Positions 48,593 to 57,307 of a stretch of 64,000 bases of DNA are shown one piece after another. Source of the stretch: JBGLNJ01 sp041300525. GTDB taxonomy: Bacteria; Chloroflexota; Anaerolineae; Fen-1058. Under the pieces are notes generated by a model. That model was not told where the DNA came from and ran no database searches. It saw only the letters and a program-made list of their open reading frames with translations. The translations under genes were made by a program, and so were the position numbers. Where the stretch lies: assembly GCA_041300525.1 (NCBI GenBank), contig JBGLNJ010000001.1:5022001-5086000 (forward strand). Reading direction: 5' to 3'. Position 1 is the first letter of the stretch. The number at the start of each line of letters is the position of its first letter.

Positions 48593-49038
48593 AATTCCAG
48601 CATCGCTTTCGCGTGCGGGCTTCGCTGGCCGCGGTTGCCGAATTTCACAGCCAGACGGCGAGCCTGTCAGTGCTCACACCGCCGCCCGTGTTCGTGCGCA
48701 TCCATCGCGCACCCACGATTCAACATGCCGGCGATGAGGTAGGCTTTACGATGTGGTTCGGGCCGCTGCCGATTCGCTGGCTGGCGCAGATTGACCAGGT
48801 TTGGGACACCGGTTTTGTGGATCGTCAGGTGCGCGGGCCGTTCCGAGAGTGGGTGCATCGCCACTCGTTCGCGCCGGTGGATGCGACGATGACCGAGGTG
48901 TTTGACGAGGTGCAGGCTGAGTTGTCATCGCATTGGCTGTGGTGGATCGTAGGCAGCGGCATGTGGTTGAACCTGCCTCTTTTGTTTGCTTATCGCGGCT
49001 GGCAGACGCGTCGTGCGCTGGAGGGCGCATCGCCATGA
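48589..49038 (+). CDS. SRPBCC (cyclase/START-like) family protein
   Basis: 149 residues. FQHRFRVRASLAAVAEFH, LTPPPVFVRIHRAPTIQHAG, FTMWFGPLPIRWLAQIDQVW and GPFREWVHRHSFAPVDATMT follow the SRPBCC group fused or adjacent to TIGR01777 epimerases. These proteins bind hydrophobic ligands in a helix-grip cavity. It overlaps both neighbours (ATGA at each end), indicating an operon with the remnant upstream and the CrtI-like gene downstream. A hydrophobic C-terminal segment (WLWWIVGSGMWLNLPLLFAY) could be a membrane anchor. Confidence 0.78.
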   Translation: MKFQHRFRVRASLAAVAEFHSQTASLSVLTPPPVFVRIHRAPTIQHAGDEVGFTMWFGPLPIRWLAQIDQVWDTGFVDRQVRGPFREWVHRHSFAPVDATMTEVFDEVQAELSSHWLWWIVGSGMWLNLPLLFAYRGWQTRRALEGASP

Positions 49039-50122
49039 GCCGCGTCGTCGTCATTGGTGCGGGCGTCGGCGGCCTGACGACGGCGGCGGTGCTCGCGCGC
49101 GCCGGAATGGACTTGACCGTGCTCGAAGCCCATGTTTATCCAGGCGGCTGCGCGGGCACATTTTATCACCAGGGCTACCACTTTGATGTGGGCGCGACGT
49201 TGGCCGCGGGCTTTTACCCGGGCGGTCCGATGGACCTGGTCGCCCGATCGGCCGGGATCGAGCAGTGGCCGGCGCATGCCGCCGACCCGGCTATGGTCGT
49301 GCATCTGCCCGATGGCGCACAGGTGACCCGCCGCGGAGACGAGTCACGCTGGCAAGCCTATCGCACTGCCTTTGGCGAGAAGGCCGAGGCGTTCTGGCGC
49401 TGGCAGGAAGATACGGCGGATGCGCTGTGGGACCTGGCGTTGCGCTCGCCCACGTGGCCGCCGCAATCACCGCGCGAGCTGGCGCAGCTTGTTCAAACGG
49501 GCCTGGCCTGGCTCGGCCATGACGTGCGCCGTCACCTCAAGCTATCGCTGATCGCCAATGCTCTTCAGCCGGTCGAGGCGCACCTGCGTGGCGCGTCTGA
49601 GCGGCTGCGCCTGTTTGTAGATGCCCAGTTGCTCATCTCGGCGCAGACGACCAGCGCAAGCGCGAACGCCCTTTACGGTGCTGCGGCTTTGGACCTGCCA
49701 CGGCGTGGTGTCGTACATCTGGAGGGCGGCATGGGGACGATAGCCCAGAGGTTGGTACAGGCCGTGCGCAGGCATGGTGGACAGGTACATTTTCGTCAAG
49801 AGGCGAGCCGCATTGTCATAGAACGTGGCCGGCCTGTTGCGGTGGAGACGAACAAGGGCAATACCTTCCCAGCCGATGTGGTGATCGCCAACTTGTCACC
49901 CTGGAATATTGCGCGTTTGTTGGGTGAAAACGCGCCGCGCCATTTGCGTCGCTTGCCCGCTCGGCCGCGCGACGGGTGGGGGGCCTTCATGTTGTACGTC
50001 GGCCTGGATGATTCGGACGTGCCAATCAAGTGGCCCCTGCACCATCAAGTTGTGATGCGCGAGCCGTTGGGCGAAGGCAATACGGTTTTCCTTTCACTCA
50101 GCCCGGCCTGGGACAAGAAGCG
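49035..50122 (+). CDS. Phytoene desaturase/CrtI-like FAD oxidoreductase, C-terminally truncated
   Basis: About 363 residues from ATG at 49035. VVVIGAGVGGLTTAAVLARA is the FAD-binding GxGxxG, followed by LEAHVYPGGCAGTFYHQGYH (the E-x-x-x-x-x-G-G-x stretch) and VVHLEGGMGTIAQRLVQAVR typical of the CrtI/carotenoid isomerase superfamily. It acts on polyenes or isoprenoids, or is a more general amine-oxidase-like enzyme; substrate not determinable. The C-terminal 100 or so residues are lost after SLSPAWDKKRAPAG. The start overlaps the SRPBCC stop by 4 nt. Confidence 0.85.
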
Positions 50123-50277
50123 CGCCCCCGCAGGCCCACACCGGCGACGGCGCGCGGCTGATGCAGCGAGACGACGGTGGCGGGCAGATCTTCTTGGGGA
50201 GAGACGGGCGCAGGAGTCTTGCTGCAAGACACGGCCAGCAGTGACAACACGGCCAACCAAACTGCAATTCGTTTCAT
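50123..50277 (-). CDS. Lipoprotein, N-terminal fragment
   Basis: About 48 codons from ATG at 50277: MKRIAVWLAVLSLLAVSCSK, with a lipobox LAVS-C at residues 15-18, then a Pro/Val-rich linker PAPVSPQEDLPATVV. It would be secreted and lipid-anchored. Cut at the join near 50122. The spacer to the next gene (50278-50410) contains the hairpin at 50371. Confidence 0.55.
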
Positions 50278-50370
50278 ACGGCTGTGAAATGTACCGCAAT
50301 TTGGGCAATCTGGCAAGGCAGTGGACTGACGAATGACCGTTGCCTGGCCTACGACCATAGAACGTAAAAC

Positions 50371-50400
50371 GTGAAACGTGATCTCACAGTCACGTTTCAC
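50371..50400 (-). terminator. Terminator-like hairpin after the ABC permease gene
   Basis: GTGAAACGTGA and TCACGTTTCAC form a perfect 11-bp stem; on the minus strand it is followed by GTTTTACG. A related half repeat (CGTGAAG) flanks it. Confidence 0.55.
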
Positions 50401-50410
50401 GCTTCACATT

Positions 50411-52737
50411 TTACTCGTACGCCAACGTATCGCGCACGCTCAGCCGCGCGGCGCGCAAGGCCGGCCACAGGCTGGCGAGCGTTGCCAGCACGATCATCAC
50501 CGCGATCCAGAGGAACACGCCTTCCACCGAGTAGCGGAAAAACATGGGCATCTTGAACATCATGTTGCCCATCGCATCGCTCACCAGCCGCGCGCCGGGG
50601 TAGCTGAGCGGGATGGCGATGAGCGCGCTGACCAGCCCCAGCAGGATGCCTTCAAAGATAAAGATGCCCACGAGCGAGCCGGACGTAGCGCCAATCGCGC
50701 GCATCACGCCGATTTCCTTGCTGCGCTCCAGCACGTTGATGGACATGGTGCCCATCAAGCCCAGGCTGCCCACCGCGCCCGCCAGCACCGACATGGTCAA
50801 CAGCAAATTGGTGATCAGGCTGAACTGGGTCCGGTTCATCTCGATGTTGCGGGCCGCCGTGAGCGTATAGATCACGTCAATGTCGCTGGCCTCGAACGCG
50901 GCGCGCAGTTGCTTTTCGATGGCGGCCTGGTACGCTCCGTCGTGGCGCTCGGTTCTGATCCACACCGAGCCGCCCCGGTTGAACTGGTGCAGTTGCTTGG
51001 AGAACGAATCGCGCGGGACGTAGGCCGAGTTGCCCTGGTTGTTAATGTCCAGGACCAAACCGACGATTTCCCAGGCCGCCGTTTTGCGCTCGCCCAAATC
51101 AACCGTGAGACGGTCGCCCACCTGCAAGCCTTCGTCCTGGGCAATGCGCTGGTTCAACACCAGCATGTTCTCGTCGCCGGGTTGCAGCCAGCGCCCGGCG
51201 GTGAGCGTCGGATTGAACATGGTTGAATTCGGCGCCATGCCCCACACGATGACCTGGCGCTTGTTCCCATTCCCAAACTTTAATGTGCCACGGCGCGTTA
51301 TCCGCACTTCGCTGGCGGTGACGCCGGGCACGCCGGCGGCAATTGCTTCCACGCGCTCGAACCGCTCCGAGTTGGTGAAATCAACCTCGACGTCGAAATT
51401 GTAGGCTTCAAAGACTCTGTCAATCGTGTAGGTAAAGGTGCTGCCGAGGCTCATCACCATCATAAACATCGCGCCGGCCGACATGAGCGTGATGAGTGTG
51501 AGCATCACGCGCCCTTTGCGCCGGAACGTGTTGCGCAGGCTGAGCGCGACGGGGCGAGGCAGGCCGCGCACGCCGGCGATGAGCTGGTCCAGCCAACTCT
51601 TGCCAAAGTCTGCACCCAGGCCATACGACGCGATGGCCTGCCGCACGCTAATGTGCGTGCCGGCCAGCACCGGCCCCATGGCCGCGAGCACGGGCACAGT
51701 CAACCCAACGGCGACCTGGATCAGGACAACCTGCGGCACGAATTGCAGGCCGCTCATCTCGATGTTGAGCAGGGCGAGCAAGCTCTTGCTCAACGCGTTG
51801 CCCAAAATCGCGGCCAGCGGCACGGCCAGCGCAATCGCGCAAAATCCATAGATCACCACCAGCGCCAGATACACGCGCACCACCCGGCCCGTCGTCGCGC
51901 CCACCGTCTTCATCACGCCGATTTGCGTCAATTGCTGCGCCAGCACGGCGTTGATCGTGTTGACGATCAGGAACGCCGAAATGACCAGCGCCAGCCCGCC
52001 GATCACGCCCATGACCAGGAAAATCGGATCCAGGTTTTCCTGGATAAAGTGCCGCCGGGGGTCCTGGATTTGCGGCGTGCTGACTTGGGTCCCGCCTTTT
52101 TCGAGCTGCTTTTTGAACTGGTCGCCCACCGCTTGCGCAACGGTTTGCTCGAACACCGGCAGCCGGATTTTCAGTTGATTGAACCCGTCCAGGTTGAGCA
52201 GATCGCGCAGCGTCTCGGGCGTCGCGTAAAACGACGCATCGCCGCCGAACTGGGGCGGAAAGACCGTCAGGCTGCGCGCCACGCCGATGACGTGCATTTC
52301 GCGCTCGACCTGGCCGGCCTTGACCAGCACCGTGCTGCCGGCGGGGACGTTAAAGGCCAGGGACGACTGCCGCTCGACCAGGAGCGCGTTGCGCTCGGCG
52401 CGCGGCCACGCGCCTTGCGCCAGCGTCACAATGTCCTGGCGCTGATGCTCGTAATCCTGGCGCGCGTCCAGGCCGGCATTGCGCCACTCGGCGTCGCCGG
52501 GATGCTTCCATTGAATCGCCGTGCCGATGGCCGGCTCGATGTCGGCCACGCCGCGTGTGCGCGCCAGCACGTCCACCGTGCCCTGATCCACCGAGCTGGT
52601 GTACAGCGTGACGTGCGCGGGCCGGGAAGCTTCCCACTCGCCCGTGAGGCGGCTCGTCATCAACGCCGACATAGTCATCACCATGCCCAGCGCAAAGATG
52701 CCGACACCCGTGCTCAACACGACCATCAGCGTGCGCG
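50411..52737 (-). CDS. FtsX/MacB-type ABC transporter permease, N-terminally truncated
   Basis: About 775 residues with two FtsX modules. Helices: VVLSTGVGIFALGMVMTMSA at the edge of the join, FLVMGVIGGLALVISAFLIV with TQIGVMKTVGATTGRVVRVY, then a second set (LLLTMSVLAGAVGSLGLMGT, ERSKEIGVMRAIGATSGSLV, WIAVMIVLATLASLWPALRA), with MacB-like periplasmic domains between. R-x-x-E-I-G-V-M-R-A-I-G-A is the FtsX signature. It works with an ATPase encoded elsewhere to move lipids, peptides or lipoproteins, or as a mechanotransmitter. The first cytosolic helix is missing beyond 52737. Confidence 0.88.
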
Positions 52738-52847
52738 ATCATCTTGGTGGGCTGGGTGACCATATCTCCCTTGCGGAAGATCAGCCACAACCCCCACGCA
52801 AGCCCAAGAATGACCAGTAACAAGGGGCCTAGAACGATAAGGTTCAT
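52738..52847 (-). CDS. Unknown protein, N-terminal membrane fragment
   Basis: About 37 codons from ATG at 52847: MNLIVLGPLLLVILGLAWGL then WLIFRKGDMVTQPTKMI. Purine-rich GGAAAGG lies upstream. One hydrophobic helix, then a cut at the join near 52737. A promoter is present upstream. It could be a small transporter or secretion subunit; there is not enough to tell. Confidence 0.35.
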
Positions 52848-52940
52848 TTTTACCTTTCCTTTCCTGTGTGTATATCCTCAGTTGGGGCGAACATCGGATA
52901 CCATCTCGCGTGCGAGCACACCCGGAGAGGTCCGCGCATG

Positions 52941-52970
52941 ATTATACACCCAATATTGTCATAATGGCAA
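52941..52970 (-). promoter_or_regulatory. Sigma-70-like promoter for the 52847 gene
   Basis: Minus-strand TTGCCA (52965-52970), 18-bp spacer, TATAAT (52941-52946). The start codon is about 94 nt downstream, giving a leader with no other obvious structure. Confidence 0.55.
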
Positions 52971-52991
52971 GTTTAGCCAAGCGGCATCAGG

Positions 52992-54296
52992 TTAGTTTCC
53001 GGTTAGAGAAGAGAGAAAGGCACCCGGGTCCACATAACCTTTGCTGGACTTGTCGTAAATCGAATAATGGACATGCGGGCCGGTGGTCTGGCCCTGCATG
53101 CCCATCACACCCACGCGTTGCCCGCGCGCAACCTGGCCCCGGAGCACCAGATAAGAACGCGGATGCAGCATGGTGACAATCCACTCGTCGTTTTCGATGC
53201 GGATGGTCGTGTTGCGCCATTGATCCGTGTAGGTCGTCAATTGGCCCGGCATGGGCGCGACGAGCGGCGACGCGGCGTCTTGTTTGGAGCCAATGTCCAG
53301 GCCGGGCAGGCCGTAATTGCAGCCATGCAGGTCCTGCGTGAGCACGGGCGCCGTCAGCACGGGGTTGAGCGCTGGCCGCAGATCGAGCGAGCCGGTCGAG
53401 TGCGGCGCGACGAGGCAGCTTTCGACGCGGGGAGAGCGCCACGCTGGCGTGTTCGTCAGGTCGTTCGAGGCGGCGGGCGAGCGCCAATTGGCGACGATGT
53501 CACGCCAGCGGGTGAGCGTGTCGAGCACGGGTTGCAGCACTAAATCGAGAGCCGACAGCCTGATGCGCACCTCGCCGGGCCGGTCACGCTGGCCGAGGAT
53601 GAGGCTTTCCATCGCCAGGTGAACGGGCCACGCCCCGATGCTTTGCAGGCGATACGTGCGGCCTTGCACGTCGCTGTGCAGCATGTTCTGGTGCGCGGCG
53701 TCGTATTGATTCATCACGTAACCGGACCGGTCCGGGTCCATGCGCGCACTGGCGCCCGCATTATAAAAGAGATAGCAACGTTTGATCAGGTCGGGCGAGT
53801 TGCCGGCGTAGCGGACGGCGGGACAGCGGAGCTTGAACTCGCGCGCGCCGATGCGGAGCTGTTCGATAATGCCGACCGCGTTGAGCGGGCCGGGGGTAAA
53901 GCACGGATGCCGGCCGCTGGTCACCAGGTCGTGCACGCCCATGATGCCTTCGCAATTGGCGGGATTGTCTGTGGCAAGGCCGGCTTCTTTGTACCACAGG
54001 ACCAGCGGCGTGACGGCGGGAATATCGGCCTCGCGCGCCACGCGGTCCGAAACGTCGGCCCACGTTAGGACCTGGAACTGGAGATTGCGCGTCAGCGAAT
54101 ACTGCCGGTCCATGTAGGCGTGGCTGCCCACGACGAGCGAGGTGGTCAAGCCGAACAGCATCAGGAAATCAATCGCCCCGTTCAGCGCGCCCAGCAGCCC
54201 AAGTTTGAGATGCACCTTGAGCGCGGGCAACAAAAACTCGCGCGCCCAGTGTTCAACGGCCTGGCGAAGCGCTTCCCAACTTGGCAATTCGATCAT
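52992..54296 (-). CDS. M23 (LytM-type) peptidase with N-terminal membrane segment
   Basis: 434 residues. One transmembrane segment near residues 29-57 (KLGLLGALNGAIDFLMLFGL). The middle contains a lysozyme/NlpC-like region with YKEAGLATDNPANCEGIMG. The C-terminal peptidase domain has SPLVAPMPGQLTTYTDQW, VTMLHPRSYLVLRGQVARG and QTTGPHVHYSIYDK; H-x-H in PHVHYS is the metal site, but the usual first H-x-x-x-D is represented only by GLDIGSKQD. It would cut peptidoglycan cross-bridges or a partner protein. The gene ahead of it is on the same strand, 54 bp away. Confidence 0.75.
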   Translation of the reverse strand: MIELPSWEALRQAVEHWAREFLLPALKVHLKLGLLGALNGAIDFLMLFGLTTSLVVGSHAYMDRQYSLTRNLQFQVLTWADVSDRVAREADIPAVTPLVLWYKEAGLATDNPANCEGIMGVHDLVTSGRHPCFTPGPLNAVGIIEQLRIGAREFKLRCPAVRYAGNSPDLIKRCYLFYNAGASARMDPDRSGYVMNQYDAAHQNMLHSDVQGRTYRLQSIGAWPVHLAMESLILGQRDRPGEVRIRLSALDLVLQPVLDTLTRWRDIVANWRSPAASNDLTNTPAWRSPRVESCLVAPHSTGSLDLRPALNPVLTAPVLTQDLHGCNYGLPGLDIGSKQDAASPLVAPMPGQLTTYTDQWRNTTIRIENDEWIVTMLHPRSYLVLRGQVARGQRVGVMGMQGQTTGPHVHYSIYDKSSKGYVDPGAFLSSLTGN

Positions 54297-54350
54297 GCGG
54301 TCGTTGTCCCAACGCTCTCTGCGGGTGAGCGACGAATCGGGCGGGCCGGC

Positions 54351-55340
54351 TTAGGCTTTGCGAAAGTATTGCTCGGCTTCACGATAGTCGCGGCACAGGA
54401 CGGTCAGGTAGGTGGTCACCTCGATGAGCTTTTTTTCAAAATCGGCCACTTTGACGTAGCGGTCGGTGGCGCGGCAGCGGAGCGCCAGCTTGTCAATCAA
54501 ATCGGACACGACGTAATCTTCCACTTGCACCCAATGGCTCACACGATTGACGAGCAGGCGCTTGTAGGTGTGCAAAAAGCGATTGGCGCGGCGATACTCG
54601 CGGTGAAAACGCTTGAGCGGCAGGACGCGCGGCGGCCCCTGGAACAGATCGCGCATGTCGCCATCCACATAGCCGGTGGCGCGCCGGCGGTACACATTGA
54701 CCTGCGCCGTCTTGGCGCCAAAGAACTGAGCCACCGTCATCGAAAGCTGCTCCAGCGGCACGTCGAGCGTGTTGCTGCCGCCGTTGGTGAGTAGCGTGTC
54801 CTGCTTGCCAAAATCGGCCACGACTTGTTCGACATACGCCAGTTTTTTCAGCGCGCCGGGCTTGGAGCGGAATTGCCCCAGCCAGTCAATCTCGGGCGTC
54901 AGCCACACGGAAAACGTCTCGGCAAAGTCCTCGTCGGGATGCGTCTGCGCGTAATAGTCGCCCGCCGGGTTGACAAAGTCCGCGCTCCATGGATTAGGCC
55001 GGCTGCCCGCGTGCTGGGGATAGGTGTAGAAAAAGTGTCCCTTGACCTTGAACAGCTTGCGAAATTCTTTGGTGCGATACAGTTTGTAAGCGTAGCAAAA
55101 AGCGTGGCCGACTTCGTGGCGCATGATCTGCAAAATGTCGGCCGGATCGTAGTGAAAGCCGCGAAATTCCTCGTTCAAGTCGCGCAGGATGTCGTTGCAG
55201 TCGTAAAAGCCGACGGCGATGTTGGTCGTGCCCGCCACGCAGCCATAGCCGTTCGAGATGTAAAAGTTGGGATTCAGTTGCGTGATGCCCACGCGCGCCA
55301 TGTCGTCGCGTGTGCGGCGGATGGCCTCGTCAATCACGCG
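54351..55340 (-). CDS. Zinc metallopeptidase of unknown family, N-terminally truncated
   Basis: About 329 residues. ILQIMRHEVGHAFCYAYKLY gives H-E-x-x-H, and HPDEDFAETFSVWL supplies a downstream E/D ligand helix, the gluzincin-like arrangement of putative zinc-binding peptidases seen in several Chloroflexota. The second half is helical and basic (LKRFHREYRRANRFLHTYKR). The open frame starts at the join (MIDEAIRRTRDDMARVG), so the original N-terminal part is likely missing. No signal peptide is visible. Confidence 0.7.
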   Translation of the reverse strand, partial: RVIDEAIRRTRDDMARVGITQLNPNFYISNGYGCVAGTTNIAVGFYDCNDILRDLNEEFRGFHYDPADILQIMRHEVGHAFCYAYKLYRTKEFRKLFKVKGHFFYTYPQHAGSRPNPWSADFVNPAGDYYAQTHPDEDFAETFSVWLTPEIDWLGQFRSKPGALKKLAYVEQVVADFGKQDTLLTNGGSNTLDVPLEQLSMTVAQFFGAKTAQVNVYRRRATGYVDGDMRDLFQGPPRVLPLKRFHREYRRANRFLHTYKRLLVNRVSHWVQVEDYVVSDLIDKLALRCRATDRYVKVADFEKKLIEVTTYLTVLCRDYREAEQYFRKA

Positions 55341-56047
55341 ACGGGATGACGTTTGCCAATCGCTGGACGGCGCTGGAAGAATTCTTGCGAGTGGTTCAAG
55401 CGCAAGGCTTTGTGCTGGGCGAGAGCCTAGCCGTGATCCTTGACCTGGACAAGACCGCCATCGCCGCGCGCGACACGGTCCACGCGACGCTGGGCGAGGG
55501 CTTGAGCATGGAGGTCTTTCGCCCGATCTATGACGAGTTGCACAAGCCGGTCTATCATCCTTTCACGACCGACAACCAGGACTAGTTGGTGTATGCTGCC
55601 CTCATGGTCAGCGCGGGTGTCTATGGCCGGGACACGCTGCTGGAGGATTTGAAGACGAAACGGCTGGCGAGTTTTGAAGAGTTTGTCGGCCTCTGCCACG
55701 AGCGCCTGCGCGCGCAAGAATTTGCCGCATTGCGCCCCATCCACGCCGATGTCGCCGGCAACCTACAGCGTGGCGATCCCACGCCGTTCAAGAGCTTTCG
55801 CTACCGCGAGTACGAGTGCAGCGTGGCTCGCATGGATGCCTTGCCGGACGACACGCCCCGCGAGCAATTGCTGGCTAAAGAGATCACCATCACGCACGAA
55901 GTGGTGGATGCAGCACGCGAATTGCGCCGGCGCGGCGCGCTTTTGTTCGGGCTTTCCGATAAACCCGACGAGGCGTCGCTGCCTCGGCCTGAATTGGCGC
56001 AGAAAGGTTATCTCCCCTTGCACCGCGTAACGATGAAAGTGATATAA
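55341..56047 (+). pseudogene. HAD-like hydrolase gene with an in-frame TAG
   Basis: Reading one frame from ATG 55346 (MTFANRWTALEEFLRVVQAQ) gives a motif I LAVILDLDKTAIAARDTVHA (D-x-D-x-T) and, near the end, RRGALLFGLSDKPDEASLPR, which fits HAD motif II/III-type loops. A TAG at 55583-55585 splits it in frame: TTDNQD, stop, LVYAALMVSAGVYGRD. Glutamine (CAG) would be the simplest ancestral codon. TAG serves as a normal stop elsewhere here, so a nonsense mutation or base error is likelier than recoding. Its last 98 bp are repeated at 57166 beyond the retron. The 5' end may be cut by the join. Confidence 0.65.
55950..56047 (+). repeat. 98-bp direct repeat, left copy (3' end of HAD gene)
   Basis: Starts GGCTTTCCGATAAACCCGAC and ends GTGATATAA. 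Identical at 90 of 98 positions, without gaps, to 57166-57263. Together the two copies flank the retron. Confidence 0.9.
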
Positions 56048-56056
56048 TAGGCTCAA

Positions 56057-56177
56057 CCGCCGGGCGACTCTGGTGGAACCTCGGGGTTCAGGCCGATGCT
56101 TCGTCGGCCAGGCACGGATGGCGTGTCACGAAAATAGGATACATGGACTGCGTCCATGTAAGCAGGTCGCCCGGCGG
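56057..56177 (+). ncRNA. Retron msr-msd ncRNA
   Basis: A perfect 12-nt inverted repeat, CCGCCGGGCGAC (56057-56068) and GTCGCCCGGCGG (56166-56177), matches the a1/a2 repeats that bracket retron ncRNAs. Between them are three perfect hairpins: GAACC/GGTTC with loop TCGG (56076-56089), GGCCGA/TCGGCC (56091-56109) and ACATGGAC/GTCCATGT with loop TGC (56141-56159), the last being the likely msd stem. The RT start codon is 13 nt downstream, the standard layout. The branching guanosine cannot be fixed from sequence. Confidence 0.72.
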
Positions 56178-56190
56178 CGCAAACGTCATT

Positions 56191-57162
56191 ATGGGCCTGT
56201 TCAAATCTCTCGTCCGACTTTTCCAACGCGAGCGCACCATCGCCCACCTGGCGAAATGGCTGGACGTGCCAGAGGCCGAGTTGCGCGAATGGCTCGGCCG
56301 CGTGCCGATGTGGGCGCGCGGCTATGAGTATGCCCGCTTCACCATCCCCAAACGCCGCGGAGGCACGCGCACGATTTCGGCCCCCAACGAAAAGCTCAAG
56401 GCTTTGCAGCGGCGCATCCTGTATCGCCTCCTCAATCCGCTGCCGATGCACCCGTCCGTCACCGGCTTTGTGCGAGGCCGCTCAATTGTGGACAATGCGC
56501 GGCCTCACGTCGGAAGCGGCGTCGTCATCAACCTCGACCTGGCCGACTTTTTTCCCACCATCACAACCGAGCGCGTCGCAGCCATGTTTCGCGGACTGGG
56601 TTGGGATGCAGACTCGGCCGCTATCCTGAGCCGCATCTGCACGGATGAGGGACGGTTGCCGCAAGGCGCGCCGACCTCACCCGCGATCAGCAACCTGGTT
56701 TGCCGCCGTCTGGACGAGCGGCTGAGCGGACTGGTCAAGTTGTTCAAGGGACATTACACCCGCTACGCCGACGACATCACGATTTCACTGCCCGGCCTGG
56801 GACACAACAAACGCCTGCGGCGGCATAAGGGCAAATCAAGACCTGACAAGTCTAAGGCCAACCGAAGGTTGGCACGACCTGTCAGGTCTCCCTCGCGCAG
56901 TCTGCTCACCACGATCCGGCAAATCATCGAGGAAGAAGGCTTTCAAATCCAGATGAAGAAAAAGGTGCGCGTGCAGCGCCCGCACCAGCGGCAGACGGCT
57001 ACCGGTCTAGTCGTGAACCAGGCCGTGCACTTGCCACGCGCCACCCGCCATCGCATCCGGGCGATGCAGCACCGGCAGCGTCTGGGTCAACTGGATGCGG
57101 ATGGACAAAAGCGGCTGCGCGGCTATGAGGCGCTGCTGAATATGGTTGAGGGTCATCGGTGA
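56191..57162 (+). CDS. Retron reverse transcriptase
   Basis: 323 residues from ATG at 56191; an upstream ATG at 56143 lies inside the ncRNA. Retron-type motifs in order: FTIPKRRGGTRTISAPNEKL (motifs 0-1), SVTGFVRGRSIVDNARPHVG with the retron-specific N-A-x-x-H, VINLDLADFFPTIT (motif 3, D), GRLPQGAPTSPAISNLVCRR (Q-G-A-P-T-S-P), YTRYADDITIS (catalytic Y-A-D-D) and ATGLVVNQ (VTG-like thumb motif). It makes multicopy single-stranded DNA from the upstream ncRNA. After YADD the gene carries a 51-bp palindrome in frame. No accessory effector gene or fused domain is seen; the whole unit lies between 98-bp direct repeats. Confidence 0.9.
   Translation: MGLFKSLVRLFQRERTIAHLAKWLDVPEAELREWLGRVPMWARGYEYARFTIPKRRGGTRTISAPNEKLKALQRRILYRLLNPLPMHPSVTGFVRGRSIVDNARPHVGSGVVINLDLADFFPTITTERVAAMFRGLGWDADSAAILSRICTDEGRLPQGAPTSPAISNLVCRRLDERLSGLVKLFKGHYTRYADDITISLPGLGHNKRLRRHKGKSRPDKSKANRRLARPVRSPSRSLLTTIRQIIEEEGFQIQMKKKVRVQRPHQRQTATGLVVNQAVHLPRATRHRIRAMQHRQRLGQLDADGQKRLRGYEALLNMVEGHR
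56839..56889. repeat. 51-bp family A palindrome inserted in frame in the RT gene
   Basis: Left arm AGACCTGACAAGTC, inner GGCCAACC/GGTTGGC, right arm GACCTGTCAGGTCT. Exactly 17 codons (SRPDKSKANRRLARPVRS region), so the frame is kept. Arms match the palindrome at 33910 and the inner loop matches repeats R1 and R2. Confidence 0.85.
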
Positions 57163-57165
57163 CTA

Positions 57166-57263
57166 GGCTTTCCGATAAACCCGACGAGGCGTCGCTGCCT
57201 CAGCCCGAGTTGGCGCAGAAAGGTTATCTCCCGTTGCATTGCGTGACGATGAAGGTGATATAA
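57166..57263 (+). repeat. 98-bp direct repeat, right copy
   Basis: Starts GGCTTTCCGATAAACCCGAC. Eight differences from 55950-56047; six fall at third codon positions and are silent in the HAD frame (changes P-P, E-E, P-P, H-H, V-V, K-K; only R-to-Q and R-to-C alter residues). Confidence 0.9.
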
Positions 57264-57268
57264 AGCCA

Positions 57269-57301
57269 AGACCCGAAGGGTTTGGGAGACCCTTCGGGTC
57301 T
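57269..57301. repeat. Family A-like palindrome / hairpin after the retron
   Basis: AGACCCGAAGGGT and ACCCTTCGGGTCT form a perfect 13-bp stem; TAAAAAATC follows, and on the minus strand the preceding TTTTTTAGACC could serve as a terminator for converging transcripts. Confidence 0.6.
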
Positions 57302-57307
57302 AAAAAA

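Noticed and set aside
55583..55585. Pyrrolysine at the in-frame TAG
   Set aside because: TAG ends other genes in the window, no pyl genes are visible, and a CAG-to-TAG change is simpler.
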